NCBI RefSeq assembly: GCF_020073745.1
Contig: NZ_JAIRAU010000043.1
Location: forward strand, 372,001-436,000
Length of the DNA: 64,000 nucleotides
Source of the DNA: Nannocystis pusilla
GTDB taxonomy: Bacteria > Myxococcota_A > Polyangia > Nannocystales > Nannocystaceae
Direction of reading: 5' to 3'
The notes under the pieces were generated by a model. The model saw only the letters and a program-made list of their open reading frames with translations. It was not told where the DNA came from and searched no databases. The first letter of the stretch is position 1, and each line of letters starts with the position of its first letter. This document shows positions 25,705-35,179 of the stretch, one piece after another. The translations under genes were made by a program, and so were the position numbers.

Positions 25705-27321
25705 TCAGTCCCAGCGGTCGAGCTTGTAGACGAGGCGCACGCCGCCCTTGCTGGCGACGCGGAAGGTGTAGTCCCAGGTGGTGCCCTTTTGCAGGCAGAT
25801 CCCGCACGCCTCGGCGTCGTCCTTGCCGTCGATCACGGCGCTCCTGGCATAGGCCTCGAGGGTGCTGCGGATCTCGTGGTATTCGCTCTTGAGGAACGAG
25901 GGGAAGAAGCCGGCGCCCCCGGTGTATTCGCGGTCCTTCGCGCCCTTGAGCAGGAAGATGACCTTCTGGCCGTGATGCGGGAACTTGCCGGCGTCGCCCC
26001 ACATCGACGGCTGATAGGTGACGGCGGTGACGGGGTGGAAGTGGTTGGGCTTGAGGTTCCAGCGCGTCGGCGCGGAGCCGTTGACGTAGAGGTACCAGGT
26101 GACCGGATTGCGCGCGCCCTCGCGGTCCCACTGCACGATCGGCGGGGCGTCCGGGTTGGTGGCGGTGACGAGCCCGAGGTACGAGTCGTTGCGGTCGGGG
26201 ACCAAAAATTCGATGCCCTCGGCGTTCGGCAGGATGGTCCTGGCGAACTTGTCCCACGTCATCGTCACCGGCGGGACGTCGTGCAGCGTCGGCGCCTTGG
26301 ACCGCTCGCGCAGGTGCGAGAAGACGCCCCGCTCCTCGCGCGGCGGCTTCTCGGCGGCGGGCAACCACAGCGGGACGATGTCGGCGAGGCGGGCGAACCG
26401 CCGCGCGAGCGAGCCGGCCGCGCCGAGCTTGGCGACGATCTCCTCGGCGCGGGCGATGTTGCCGGCGCTCGGGGCGGCGCTCGGGCGCTGATAGGCGAGC
26501 GGGTGCATCTTGGCGTCGAAGCGCGCCTTGATGACGTCGAACGCGAGGCCGGCCGCGAGGTCCTCGAGCAGGGTGCCGATCATGGTGCTGCGCACGCGGG
26601 CGAACCCGGCCGGCGCGCCGGCGACGGCCTGCCACACGAGGTTGTCGCGCCGGCGCGAGTGGTCGGCGAGGGCCAGGCGCTCGTGCAGCGCGAGCAACCA
26701 GGCGGCGACGCTGATGCACGCCTCGGAGCGGTGGAGCTGATCGGTGGTGAGCAGCGCGTGGGCCTGCCGCACCAGCTCGAGCGGGAACTCGGCGAGGCCG
26801 CGCAGGAGGGCGTCGTGGTCGACGCGCCGCTCGGCGGCGACCTGCGCGGCGCTGCGGACGGGCGTGGGCCGATAGACCAGCGCGGGCGCGGGCTCGACCG
26901 CGAGGTGCCACCAATCGCCGGTGCGCGGCCGGCCCCAGAGTTCGCGCTCCGACAGGAACAGGCCGGCGATCGGGGCGCGCGTGACGGCCTCGGCGAGGGC
27001 CCGCACGGCCGGCACGTAGACGTCGGGCACCGCTGCGGGATCCCAGAGGACCGACGCCAGCTCGCCGTCGTCGCCGACGCGCACGAGGCCGCCGTGGCGA
27101 TCGACGAACCGGCGACAGGCCGCGCACTGATGCCACTGCCGCAGCCCGTCCGGCAACCCGGCGAGGAAGCGCTCGTACAGCCCGTCGGCCGTCGAGCTGA
27201 ACAGGTGCACGCCGCCGGCGGTGGCGGCCTCGAAGCGCGCGCGCAAGGCCGCGAGCAGCCGCCGGCCGTCCTCGTCGCGCTGGATGTCGGGGGCGGAGGT
27301 GGCGGCGCTCGGAGCAGACAT
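25705..27321 (-). CDS. Large conserved-looking protein of unknown function
   Basis: 538 aa from ATG 27321. No signal peptide. It has a C-A-A-C pair near residue 68 in W-H-Q-C-A-A-C-R-R-F and a second pair C-G-I-C near the C-terminus, suggesting one zinc site. The rest shows a soluble alpha/beta pattern with many Trp and a basic C-terminus. I do not recognise the family. A longer frame upstream is Arg/Pro-rich shadow sequence. It is on the same strand as the lipoprotein-receptor pair but 72 bp upstream of it. Confidence 0.75.
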   Translation of the reverse strand: MSAPSAATSAPDIQRDEDGRRLLAALRARFEAATAGGVHLFSSTADGLYERFLAGLPDGLRQWHQCAACRRFVDRHGGLVRVGDDGELASVLWDPAAVPDVYVPAVRALAEAVTRAPIAGLFLSERELWGRPRTGDWWHLAVEPAPALVYRPTPVRSAAQVAAERRVDHDALLRGLAEFPLELVRQAHALLTTDQLHRSEACISVAAWLLALHERLALADHSRRRDNLVWQAVAGAPAGFARVRSTMIGTLLEDLAAGLAFDVIKARFDAKMHPLAYQRPSAAPSAGNIARAEEIVAKLGAAGSLARRFARLADIVPLWLPAAEKPPREERGVFSHLRERSKAPTLHDVPPVTMTWDKFARTILPNAEGIEFLVPDRNDSYLGLVTATNPDAPPIVQWDREGARNPVTWYLYVNGSAPTRWNLKPNHFHPVTAVTYQPSMWGDAGKFPHHGQKVIFLLKGAKDREYTGGAGFFPSFLKSEYHEIRSTLEAYARSAVIDGKDDAEACGICLQKGTTWDYTFRVASKGGVRLVYKLDRWD

Positions 27322-27764
27322 GGTGGCGGCAGTCGACAGTACGCCAAATTGCCGGCGCCGCGGGGGCGCGGGCGCGCGCGCGGCGGTTTCACGGGTGCGC
27401 GCGCTCGCCCGGGCGCGCGGACGTGCGGGCACTGTGCGCGCCGGGCGAAGGGCGCGATCGCCCGCGCGACGGGGCCGTATCGCGCCTCGATCGCGCGGCT
27501 CGACGGGGTGCGCGACGCGGAGGCTCGCGCGGGCGCGACGGGCGATTCGCGCGGGGCGGCGTCGTGGTGTCGACATTCATGGGGGGCGATCCCAGGGGCA
27601 GGTCCTCATCACATTCATCGCCGCGGGGCTGGCGCATCGCGCAGGACACGAGCCCGGTCTCGGGCGATCCTCCGCTCGCGTTCGTGAATCGGGTGCCGCG
27701 AGCCGCGCTGCGAGGGGACGGCGCGCCGCTGGCGAGGCGCGATGCGGCGGGGTATCACCGCACG
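27322..27764. other. Divergent gap, no gene seen
   Basis: A 443-bp gap between divergent genes. It is almost entirely GC-rich, with CG/GC dinucleotide runs near 27360-27420. I see no convincing gene, RNA or repeat. The promoters for both genes must lie here but no good -35/-10 pair stands out. Confidence 0.5.
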
Positions 27765-28484
27765 ATGCGTCGACTCGTGGTGGTTGCGCTGGTGGTTATG
27801 AGCGCGTGCGGAGAGGCTCCGGCCAGCTCCACGGCGACCGACGGCACGGGCTCGACGGGCGAGGCGAGCACGGGCTCGACGGCGGGCGCGAGCTCGACGT
27901 CGGGCTCGACGACCGGCACGGGCTCGACGGCGGCGACGGGTGAGGCGGCGAGCGGTGAGGCCCCGACCTCCGAGGTCGAGTCGACGACGAACGAGCCGCC
28001 GGCCACGACCGACGGTGAGACCACGACGACCGGCGCCGACGACACGTCGACCGGGAGCACCGGGACGGCCATGCCGCCGGTCACGCGGGCGTGGTGGGTC
28101 GAGAGCCTGCCGCGACAGATCCGCGTGATCCAGGAGGACGGCGAGGCCGGGCTGTGCCGCGGCATCATCCTCGAGTCGCTGATCGACGGCGGCGGCATCG
28201 ATTCGCCGAAGTACGAGCCCGTCGAGCAACCGGCCGAATGGGGCGTCCGGCACGTGTTCGTGCTCGACGATCCCGAGATGTGCTTCGATCCGTACTTTTG
28301 GTGGGACCACGATCCCGAGTACGCCGAGAGCGCGACCGGCACGCTGACGTTCCACGAGGTCGACGACATCGGCAAGCCGGCGAGCCTCGACGTGGAGGTG
28401 ACGGGGGTCTACGCGGCCGGGGAGCCGTGGGTCCCGGACGAGGACGTGCTGCTGGCGGCGGGCGTGGACGTCGAGGTCGGGTGA
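27765..28484 (+). CDS. Lipoprotein with low-complexity Thr/Ser/Gly linker
   Basis: 239 aa from ATG 27765. The signal peptide ends in lipobox VMSAC. A linker of about 80 residues is built of Gly-Ser-Thr-Glu repeats (G-S-T-G-E-A-S-T-G-S-T), followed by a compact domain of about 130 residues rich in aromatic and acidic residues with two Cys (L-C-R-G and M-C-F-D-P-Y-F-W-W). No family recognised. The linker style is shared with both LRR lipoproteins and with the genes at 41314 and 63069. Confidence 0.8.
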   Translation: MRRLVVVALVVMSACGEAPASSTATDGTGSTGEASTGSTAGASSTSGSTTGTGSTAATGEAASGEAPTSEVESTTNEPPATTDGETTTTGADDTSTGSTGTAMPPVTRAWWVESLPRQIRVIQEDGEAGLCRGIILESLIDGGGIDSPKYEPVEQPAEWGVRHVFVLDDPEMCFDPYFWWDHDPEYAESATGTLTFHEVDDIGKPASLDVEVTGVYAAGEPWVPDEDVLLAAGVDVEVG

Positions 28485-28867
28485 ATCGAAGATCCTGCGA
28501 TGAATCGGCGCTCGTCCCATGTTTGAATGTGCGGTCGGCAGATGCGCCCCGTCGCCTTCCTGCCGAGCTCGGTGGCTGCGAATGACCGCGGGAGGATCGA
28601 CGCCGGTGCTCCGTAAAATCGCGTGAGTGTGAGGCGGCGCGGTCCTTCGGTGCGGATGTTCACCTGCAGAATGCCGAGTTTAAGCGCGCCTGCGCGCCGA
28701 CCATTTCGCCAGGACGAATGCGACCGACGCTCGCCACAATGGAGCGGTCGCGATGCACTGCGGGCGCGGGCGGGCGGTGGGCGGGCGGCGGGCTTTGGTG
28801 AGGATTGCCTGCTCGAGATCGCCACGGCTTGACGCTCGTGCCGACGACGGCTTAGGAAGGGAGCGGG
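28485..28867. other. Gap upstream of the TPR kinase
   Basis: 383 bp without a supported gene. Near its end, TTGACG (28829-28834), a 17-bp spacer and TTAGGA (28852-28857) could be a promoter. It would start transcription only a few bases before the kinase start and leave out the ribosome site, so the match is doubtful. Nothing else was recognised. Confidence 0.4.
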
Positions 28868-31800
28868 TTGATTGGGGGCAGGGGCGAGGTGAGGCCGCAG
28901 AGCGTGCGACACGAGCGGGGAGGCTCGCCGACGTCCGGGTCGTTCGACCCGGGTGAGGTCGCGTCCACGCCGTTCACCGGCGAGGGTCCGTCGCCCGACG
29001 CCGGCACCGCGGAGCTCGCGTTCAGCGGGGTGGACGACCGGCGCCTGTTCGCGGAGCTGCGGTCGCGCCTGTTCGCCCGCGGGGCGGCGCCGCGGATCGG
29101 CCGCTATCGCCTCGTGCATGCCCTCGGGGCCGGAGCCATGGGCGAGGTCCACCTCGCGTTCGACGACGAGCTCGACCGGCCCGTGGCGCTCAAGCTCGTG
29201 CACGCCCACCTCGCCAACCCCCGCTCGACCGCACGCCTGCGCGTCGAGGCGCGGGCCCTCGCGCGGCTGGCTCACCCCAACGTCGTGCACGTGTACGAGG
29301 TCGGCGAGCACGACGGGCGCACTTACCTGGCGATGGAGCGCATCGAGGGCGGGAGCCTGCGCGACTGGCTCGCCGGCCGCCCGGGGCCGGGCTGGGAGCA
29401 GGTGCTCGCGGCCTATCTCGACGCGGCGCGGGGGCTGGCCGCCGCGCATCGGGCCGGGGTGATCCACCGCGACTTCAAGCCCGACAACATCCTGCGCGGG
29501 GTCGACGGTCGCGTCGCGGTCGTCGACTTCGGGCTCGCGGCGCTCGAGTGCGGCGACGCGGAGCCGGGCGAGACGATGCTGGAGCGGGCGAGCGAGGCCT
29601 GGCGCGACGGCTCCTCGACCCCCGAGCGCACCGGCGAGGTCGCGGGCACGCCGGCCTATATGCCGCCCGAGCAATTCCGCGGCCGCGCCGACGCGCGCGC
29701 CGATCAGTTCGCGCTGTGCGTGTCGATCTACGAGGGGCTGTGGGGCCGCCGTCCGTTCCCGCGGCGGACCGTCGAGGAGGTGCTGCGCGGCCGCGTCGAC
29801 TGGACACCCGCCGAGCCGCCGGCCGACGCGGTGGCGCGGTGGCTGTGGCCGATTCTTCGCCGCGGCCTGGACGTCGCGCCGGCCCGGCGCTGGGACGACG
29901 TCGACGCGCTGCTCGCGGCGATCGAGGCGGGGTTCGCCCGCCGGCGAGCGCGGCGGCGCGCGACGAGCTCGGGCCTCGCGGCGCTCGCAGTGGCGTCGCT
30001 CAGCGGGCTCTCGGTGGCGTGGTGGAGCGCGACGCCGGTGCTCGACGAGTGCGCCGCGATGGCGCGCGAGCTCGACGATACGTGGGGAGCCGAGGCGCGC
30101 GCGCAGCTCGGGGACGGCTTCGCCCGCGCGAGCGCGGCCGAGGGCATGGCCTGGCTGGCCGACAGCGAGGGCCCGGTGGCGGCGGGCCTCGACCGCTGGC
30201 GCACGCGCTGGCTGGCGGCCCGCGGGGCGCTGTGTCGCGCCCGGGCGGGCGGAGATCCGGTGGTGCTCGACCGCCTCGGACGCTGCCTCGAGCGCCAGCG
30301 GAGCGCGGCGCAGGTCCTGATCGCCGAGCTGCTGCGCGGCGAGCCGCAGGCGCTGCGCGCGGCGCCCGGGGCGGTGCTGCACCTCGAGGACCCGCAGGCG
30401 TGCGAGCGCGAGGCCCGGCGAGGCGGCCCGCCCGAGCCGCCGGCGGCGCTGGCCGGCGAGGTGCAGCAGGTGCGAGAGCAGCTGGCGCTCGCCGAGGCCG
30501 AGCTGCGCGCGGGGCGGGTCGAGGCGGCGTGGACGGCGGCCATCCCGCTCGAGGCGTGGGCGCGCGCGCTCGCCCACGAGCCGCTGACGGCCGAGGTCCA
30601 GCTGCTGCTGGGGCGGACCGCGCTGGCGCGGGGCCGCAGCGAGGACGGCCTGGAGCGCCTCGAACAGGCCGCGGACGCGGCCGAGGCGGGGCATCACGAT
30701 CGCGTGCTCGCCAGCAGCTGGCGCCACCTGGCGATGGTGGCGGCGACCGAGGCGCCCGATCTCGCGGCGGGGCGCCGGTGGCTGCGGCGCGCCGACGCGG
30801 CGAGCGCTCGCGTGGGGCTCGACGCGGGCACGGCCGCGCGCCTCGACGCCATCCGCGGCAACCTCTCGCTGCTGGCCCGCGAGTTCGCGGTCGCGGTCGA
30901 ACAGCTGCGCGCCGCCGAAGCCGCGCTCACGCAGCAGGGTGACCTGCTGTACGCCTCGCACGCGGCGTCGAACCTCGGCACGGCGCTGCTCGAGCAGGGC
31001 GAGGCCGCCGCGGCGCGCGAGGCCTTCGAGCGCGCCCTCGGCCAGCGCGAGCGCGTGTTCGGGCCGCGGCACCCCGAGGTGGCCCGGGCGGCGTACAACC
31101 TCGCCCAGGCCATCCGCGACTCGACGCGCGCCGGCGCCGACCACGAGGCGCTCGCCGGCGTGCTGCTGCGGCGCGCCGTGGCGATCTGGGCCGGCACCGA
31201 CGAGGCGACGAGCCTCGACGCGGGCAGGGCCGCGTTCGTGCTGGCCCAGCTCGAGCTCGACGCGGGGCGGTTCGAGCCCGCGGTGACGCTGGCCGGCCGC
31301 GCCGAGGCGGTGTTCCGCAAGATCCTCGCGCCTTCGCGGATCGAGCACGCCGAGACGGCGGCGCTGCTCGGCACGGGCCACTATTTCCTCGGCCGGCCGG
31401 GCCCGGCGATCGCCGCCTTCCGTCGCGCCGTGGCGGGCTACGCCGCGGCCCACGGCGCCGACGATCCCTACACGGCGTCGTTCCGGGTGGCGCTGGGCTG
31501 GGCGCTGCTGGCGGCGGGGGAGGTCGCGGCGGCGCGCGTGGAGCTCGAGGCGGGCCGCGCCGCGATCGAGGCCGAGGCCGGGCCGGGCAGCGAGGAGAGC
31601 ACCGACGCGCGCCTGGGGCTGGCGGCGGTGGAGCTGGTCGCGGGCGAGCACGAGCGCGTCGCGGCGCGCCTGGGCGAGTTCGCCGAGGCGCCCGCCGGCG
31701 AGCTCGATCGCGTCACCTTCGCGCTGGTCTCGGGGCTCGCGGCGATGCGCCGCGATCCGGCCAGTCCGCACGGCGCGGCAGCGCTGCGGCGCGCCCGGGC

Positions 31801-31897
31801 CCACGCCCGCGCGGTCGCCGGGGGCGAGGCGATGCTGGCCGTCCTGCTCGACAGCGCAGGCGCCAGCGCGAGCGAGCGCCGCCTCGCCGGCGGATGA
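28868..31897 (+). CDS. Hanks-type Ser/Thr kinase with TPR-like C-terminal region
   Basis: 1009 aa. The kinase domain spans about residues 80-360: Gly loop L-G-A-G-A-M-G-E-V, catalytic Lys109 (V-A-L-K), HRDFKPDN with Asp202, DFG at 220-222, and G-T-P-A-Y-M-P-P-E-Q. A hydrophobic stretch (about 375-397) is a possible membrane segment. The remaining 600 residues are Ala/Leu/Glu/Arg-rich helical repeats of TPR type (A-x-x-x-L-G-x-A-L-x-x-x-G). Start TTG 28868 has AAGGGAG upstream. It likely senses via the TPR part and signals to the sigma factor two genes downstream, as in many myxobacterial kinase/ECF pairs (inferred). Confidence 0.9.
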   Translation: MIGGRGEVRPQSVRHERGGSPTSGSFDPGEVASTPFTGEGPSPDAGTAELAFSGVDDRRLFAELRSRLFARGAAPRIGRYRLVHALGAGAMGEVHLAFDDELDRPVALKLVHAHLANPRSTARLRVEARALARLAHPNVVHVYEVGEHDGRTYLAMERIEGGSLRDWLAGRPGPGWEQVLAAYLDAARGLAAAHRAGVIHRDFKPDNILRGVDGRVAVVDFGLAALECGDAEPGETMLERASEAWRDGSSTPERTGEVAGTPAYMPPEQFRGRADARADQFALCVSIYEGLWGRRPFPRRTVEEVLRGRVDWTPAEPPADAVARWLWPILRRGLDVAPARRWDDVDALLAAIEAGFARRRARRRATSSGLAALAVASLSGLSVAWWSATPVLDECAAMARELDDTWGAEARAQLGDGFARASAAEGMAWLADSEGPVAAGLDRWRTRWLAARGALCRARAGGDPVVLDRLGRCLERQRSAAQVLIAELLRGEPQALRAAPGAVLHLEDPQACEREARRGGPPEPPAALAGEVQQVREQLALAEAELRAGRVEAAWTAAIPLEAWARALAHEPLTAEVQLLLGRTALARGRSEDGLERLEQAADAAEAGHHDRVLASSWRHLAMVAATEAPDLAAGRRWLRRADAASARVGLDAGTAARLDAIRGNLSLLAREFAVAVEQLRAAEAALTQQGDLLYASHAASNLGTALLEQGEAAAAREAFERALGQRERVFGPRHPEVARAAYNLAQAIRDSTRAGADHEALAGVLLRRAVAIWAGTDEATSLDAGRAAFVLAQLELDAGRFEPAVTLAGRAEAVFRKILAPSRIEHAETAALLGTGHYFLGRPGPAIAAFRRAVAGYAAAHGADDPYTASFRVALGWALLAAGEVAAARVELEAGRAAIEAEAGPGSEESTDARLGLAAVELVAGEHERVAARLGEFAEAPAGELDRVTFALVSGLAAMRRDPASPHGAAALRRARAHARAVAGGEAMLAVLLDSAGASASERRLAGG

Positions 31898-31949
31898 GCT
31901 CCGAGCAACGACGACCGCAAACTACGACCGCGAATCCAGGAGACCCATC

Positions 31950-32309
31950 ATGACGCAATGCATCACCGCCAACCCCACCTATATGCACGTCGAAGACCTC
32001 GAGGAGGGCGGCGCGGTCTACACCGTGCGCGTCACCTCCTCGGCGCCGACTGTGCGGATCTACTTCGTCCCGCTGCGCGTCGACGGCAAGGTCGGCACCG
32101 TCGGCGTCCAGGGCGTGAGCCCGAGCGGCCCGGCCTACGGCGCAGATTGGGTCGAATTCACCACCAGCCAGCTCGGCACCGAGTACACCGTCGTGGTCAA
32201 CTACACCGACCCGACGACGGAGAATGCGGTCGTGCCGCCGCTCTACACCCCGACGAAATCGCCGAAGTTCAAGCCGCAGACGACGTGCCCCCCGACCCGC
32301 CACGAGTGA
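31950..32309 (+). CDS. Small beta-rich protein between kinase and sigma factor
   Basis: 119 aa. Starts with a good match after AGGAGA upstream of ATG 31950. The sequence alternates hydrophobic and polar residues (Y-T-V-R-V-T, R-I-Y-F-V-P-L-R-V) as in an all-beta fold and ends with a Lys/Pro-rich tail. No signal peptide and no recognised family. It lies 52 bp after the kinase and 40 bp before the sigma gene on the same strand; it could be a substrate or regulator, unproven. Confidence 0.75.
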   Translation: MTQCITANPTYMHVEDLEEGGAVYTVRVTSSAPTVRIYFVPLRVDGKVGTVGVQGVSPSGPAYGADWVEFTTSQLGTEYTVVVNYTDPTTENAVVPPLYTPTKSPKFKPQTTCPPTRHE

Positions 32310-32349
32310 CACGGCCGCGGCGCTCGCGTATCCTCGCGGGCCCCCCGTC

Positions 32350-33015
32350 ATGGCCTCGCCTCCGACTCGCGTGCCGCCCTCCGACGCGTCGACCGACGCG
32401 GAGCTGCTCGAGGCGTGGCGGGCGGGGGACAGCGAGGCGGGCGAGCAGCTGTTCGCCCGCCACTATCGCCTGCTCAAGCGGTACTTCCGCAACAAGGTGG
32501 GCGCCGAGCACATCGCCGACCTCATGCAGGAGACCTTCGTCGCCAGCGTGGCGAGCCGCGAGCGCGTGACGGACGCCAGCCGGTTTCGCGCCTACCTCCT
32601 GCGCATCGCCTACCACGCGCTGTGTCGCCACCTGCGCCGGCGCGCGCGCGACGTCGCCGAGGCTGACCTCGACGAGGTCTCCGTCGAGGAGCTCGATCCG
32701 GGCGCGGTCTCGATCATCGCCCGCACCCAGGAGCAGCGGCTCCTGCTCGAGGCCCTGCGCTCGATCCCCGTCAATTACCAGGTGGTGCTCGAGCTGCACT
32801 ACTGGGAGGACCTCAAGACCGCTCGCATCGCCGAGGTGCTCGGAGTGCCTGCCGCCACGGTGCGGAGCCGATTGCAGCGGGCACGCGACGCGCTGCACGC
32901 GGCGATGGATCGCCTGGCCCGCTCGCGCGACGTGCTCGAGAGCACGCTGACGCGGCTGGAGGACTGGGCGGCGCGCTGCGGGCAGGAGCTGGGCGCGGCG
33001 AGCGACGACGGTTGA
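32350..33015 (+). CDS. ECF-type RNA polymerase sigma factor
   Basis: 221 aa from ATG 32350. Region 2 (about residues 25-95) has L-F-A-R-H-Y-R-L-L-K-R-Y-F and A-D-L-M-Q-E-T-F; region 4 (about 130-190) has V-L-E-L-H-Y-W-E-D-L and the HTH I-A-E-V-L-G-V-P-A-A-T-V-R-S-R-L-Q-R-A. The linker between the two regions is Asp/Glu-rich. No anti-sigma gene follows; the kinase two genes upstream may control it. It is the last gene of this same-strand cluster. Confidence 0.92.
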   Translation: MASPPTRVPPSDASTDAELLEAWRAGDSEAGEQLFARHYRLLKRYFRNKVGAEHIADLMQETFVASVASRERVTDASRFRAYLLRIAYHALCRHLRRRARDVAEADLDEVSVEELDPGAVSIIARTQEQRLLLEALRSIPVNYQVVLELHYWEDLKTARIAEVLGVPAATVRSRLQRARDALHAAMDRLARSRDVLESTLTRLEDWAARCGQELGAASDDG

Positions 33016-33167
33016 TCGCGTCGAGGCGCACGGACGCGCCTCTCACCGGGCGAAGAAACTTCGAATTATCTTGGATCGAACCAAGGGGGTCGTCGCTCTT
33101 TTACCCGTGAGCGCCAAGACCTGTCCTGGGATCCGTACGTGGTCGTCTACCGCCGTAGCGCCGCGAA

Positions 33168-33200
33168 CGAGCGCGGGCGGGAGCGACCTGCCCGCGCTCG
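33168..33200. terminator. Hairpin between sigma-factor and LysR genes
   Basis: Perfect 11-bp arms CGAGCGCGGGC (33168-33178) and GCCCGCGCTCG (33190-33200) with an 11-nt loop, followed by an AT-rich stretch TGCCATTATATATCG. It lies between convergent genes. A weaker hairpin CTTGG-ATCGAA-CCAAG is at 33070-33085, and one CATG-family unit (GCTG-TCC-TGAT-GAA-CATA) is near 33242. Together they probably end transcription from both sides. Confidence 0.6.
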
Positions 33201-33282
33201 TGCCATTATATATCGAATAGCCTGATGTGCAGGCGGCTAGAGCTGTCCTGATGAACATATCGTCATAGATGCGGTGATCGCC

Positions 33283-34188
33283 TCATTCGAGGCCGCGGGC
33301 GAACGAGCGCACGCGGTCGCGGAGCCACGTGAGCGCCGGGTGTTTGGCGAGCCGGCGGTGCCACACCATGCTGATGGAGAAGCCTGGTACGGGGACGGGG
33401 GGCTCGAGCAGTTGGAGGCGGTCGGCGCGGTCGCGGGCGAGGCGGCCGGGGACCAGCGCGGCCATGTCGGAGCGCGCGACGAGCTCGGGGACCATGAGGA
33501 ACGAGGGCACCGACAGGACCACGCGTCGCGCGCGGCCGCGAGCGGCGAGCACGACGTCGGTCGCGCCCGCGAAGCCGCCGCCGCGCGGGCTCACCACCAC
33601 GTGGTCGAGCGCGCACAGCAGGTCGAGGTCGATGGCGCCGGACACCCGCGGGTGGTCGCGGCGGACGATGACGACGTAGCGCTCGTCGAGGACCTTCCGG
33701 CTGCGCAGCTGCTCGGGCGCGGTCTCGGGGGTGATGAAGGCGAGGTCCACCTCGCCGCGCTCCGCCTGGCCCGCGAGCTGGGCGGCGTCGAGGGCCCGCC
33801 AGGCGAGGCGCACGCCCGGAGCCTCGCGGCGGAGCTGAAACGCGAGCGGCATCAACAGGGCGTATTGCACATAGTCGGAGGCGGCGACGGAGATCGTGAT
33901 CTGGGCGGTCGCGGGGTCGAAGCCGGTCCCGGCCGCGAGCACGGCGCGCACGCCCGCGAGCGCCTCGTGCAGCGGCGCCTGCAGCTCGAGCGCGCGCTTG
34001 GTCGGCGTCATGCCGCGCTGGGCAGGGACGAGCAGCGGGTCGCCGAGGAGGTCGCGCAGCCGCTGCAGCTGGGCCGACAGCGCCGGCTGGCTGATGTTCA
34101 GGCGCCTGGCGGCCCGCGTCACGTTGCGCTCGGCGAGCAGGGTGTCGAGCGCGACGAGCAGGTTGAGGTCGAGGCGGCTGCTATCCAC
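33283..34188 (-). CDS. LysR family transcriptional regulator
   Basis: 301 aa. The DNA-binding domain starts at once (DLNLLVALDTLLAERNVTRA, then ISQPALSAQLQRLR), followed by the effector-binding domain. GTG at 34188 is chosen because LysR proteins normally start four to six residues before D-L-N-L-L; an in-frame TTG at 34224 would add 12 residues. It is divergent from the quinone reductase, which it probably controls. Confidence 0.9.
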   Translation of the reverse strand: MDSSRLDLNLLVALDTLLAERNVTRAARRLNISQPALSAQLQRLRDLLGDPLLVPAQRGMTPTKRALELQAPLHEALAGVRAVLAAGTGFDPATAQITISVAASDYVQYALLMPLAFQLRREAPGVRLAWRALDAAQLAGQAERGEVDLAFITPETAPEQLRSRKVLDERYVVIVRRDHPRVSGAIDLDLLCALDHVVVSPRGGGFAGATDVVLAARGRARRVVLSVPSFLMVPELVARSDMAALVPGRLARDRADRLQLLEPPVPVPGFSISMVWHRRLAKHPALTWLRDRVRSFARGLE

Positions 34189-34308
34189 CGCGGTTATAGC
34201 AGCACAGAAGAGCCGCGATTTCAACGCTGCGGCGGCGAGGGCCTAGGTTTGGAGGTAGGCCATGCCGGGCGTACGCCCCGGAGGTCGGTGCTTCGGAAAG
34301 GACACCCC

Positions 34309-35088
34309 ATGAAGATCCTCATCGTCTACGCCCACCCCGAGCCGCGCTCGCTCAACGGATCGCTCCGCGATCGCATGGTCGCCACGCTCGCCGCCGCCGG
34401 GCACGAGGTCCTGGTCTCCGATCTGTACGCGGAAGGATGGAAGGCCGCGCTCGACGGCGCCGACTTCCCGGCCGAGCCCGCGGGCGCACGCCTCGAGGTC
34501 GTCGCGGCGTCCCACCGCGCATTCGCCGAGGGCACGCAGACGGCCGACGTGGCCCGCGAGCAGCGACGCCTGCTGTGGGCCGACGCGGTCATCCTGCAGT
34601 TCCCGCTGTGGTGGTTCTCGATGCCGGCCATCATGAAGGGCTGGGTCGAGCGGGTGTTCGCGCACGGCTTCGCCTACGGCGTCGGCGAACACTCGGACCG
34701 GCGCTGGGGCGACCGCTACGGCGAGGGCGTGTTCGCGGGCAAGCGCGCGATGCTGGTGGTCACGGCCGGCGGCTGGGCCGAGCACTACGAGGAGCGCGGG
34801 ATCAACGGGCCGATCGACGACCTGCTGTTCCCCATCCAGCACGGGATCCTGTTCTACCCGGGCTTCTCGGTGATGGAGCCGTTCGTGGTCTACCGCGCCG
34901 ATCGCATGGACGCGGAGCGCTTTCACGACGTGACGGGCGAGCTCGATCGCCGGCTCGCGGGGCTGTTCGTCGAGGCGCCGATTTCGTTCCGGCCGCAGAA
35001 CGCGGGGGACTACGAGATCCCGTCGATGCGGCTGAAGGACGGGCTCGAGCGCGCGGGGCTGCAGGGCCTGCGGCTGCACCGGAGGTGA
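34309..35088 (+). CDS. NAD(P)H dehydrogenase (quinone), flavodoxin-2 fold
   Basis: 259 aa. N-terminal flavin-binding start ILIVYAHPEPRSLNGSL and the family hallmark FPLWWFSMPAIMKGWVERVF. These enzymes reduce quinones or nitro- and azo-compounds by two electrons with FMN or FAD in the cytoplasm. GGAAAGGAC precedes the ATG at 34309. Control by the divergent LysR protein (120-bp gap) is the usual arrangement for redox or xenobiotic response. Confidence 0.9.
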   Translation: MKILIVYAHPEPRSLNGSLRDRMVATLAAAGHEVLVSDLYAEGWKAALDGADFPAEPAGARLEVVAASHRAFAEGTQTADVAREQRRLLWADAVILQFPLWWFSMPAIMKGWVERVFAHGFAYGVGEHSDRRWGDRYGEGVFAGKRAMLVVTAGGWAEHYEERGINGPIDDLLFPIQHGILFYPGFSVMEPFVVYRADRMDAERFHDVTGELDRRLAGLFVEAPISFRPQNAGDYEIPSMRLKDGLERAGLQGLRLHRR

Positions 35089-35179
35089 GGTTTTCACGTC
35101 AGCGTCAGGTCGAGGCGTCCGAGCGTGCAGCAGAGCGGCAGGTGGACGAATTCGACCGCCGGTGTCGCCGGAGCGAATG

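Noticed and set aside
28623..28832. Small open frame in the gap before the TPR kinase
   Set aside because: Arg-rich, no ribosome site, no recognisable pattern.
28409..31804. 1131-codon open frame antisense to the TPR kinase
   Set aside because: Arg/Leu/Ala-rich with no motif, whereas the opposite strand encodes an intact kinase with all catalytic residues.
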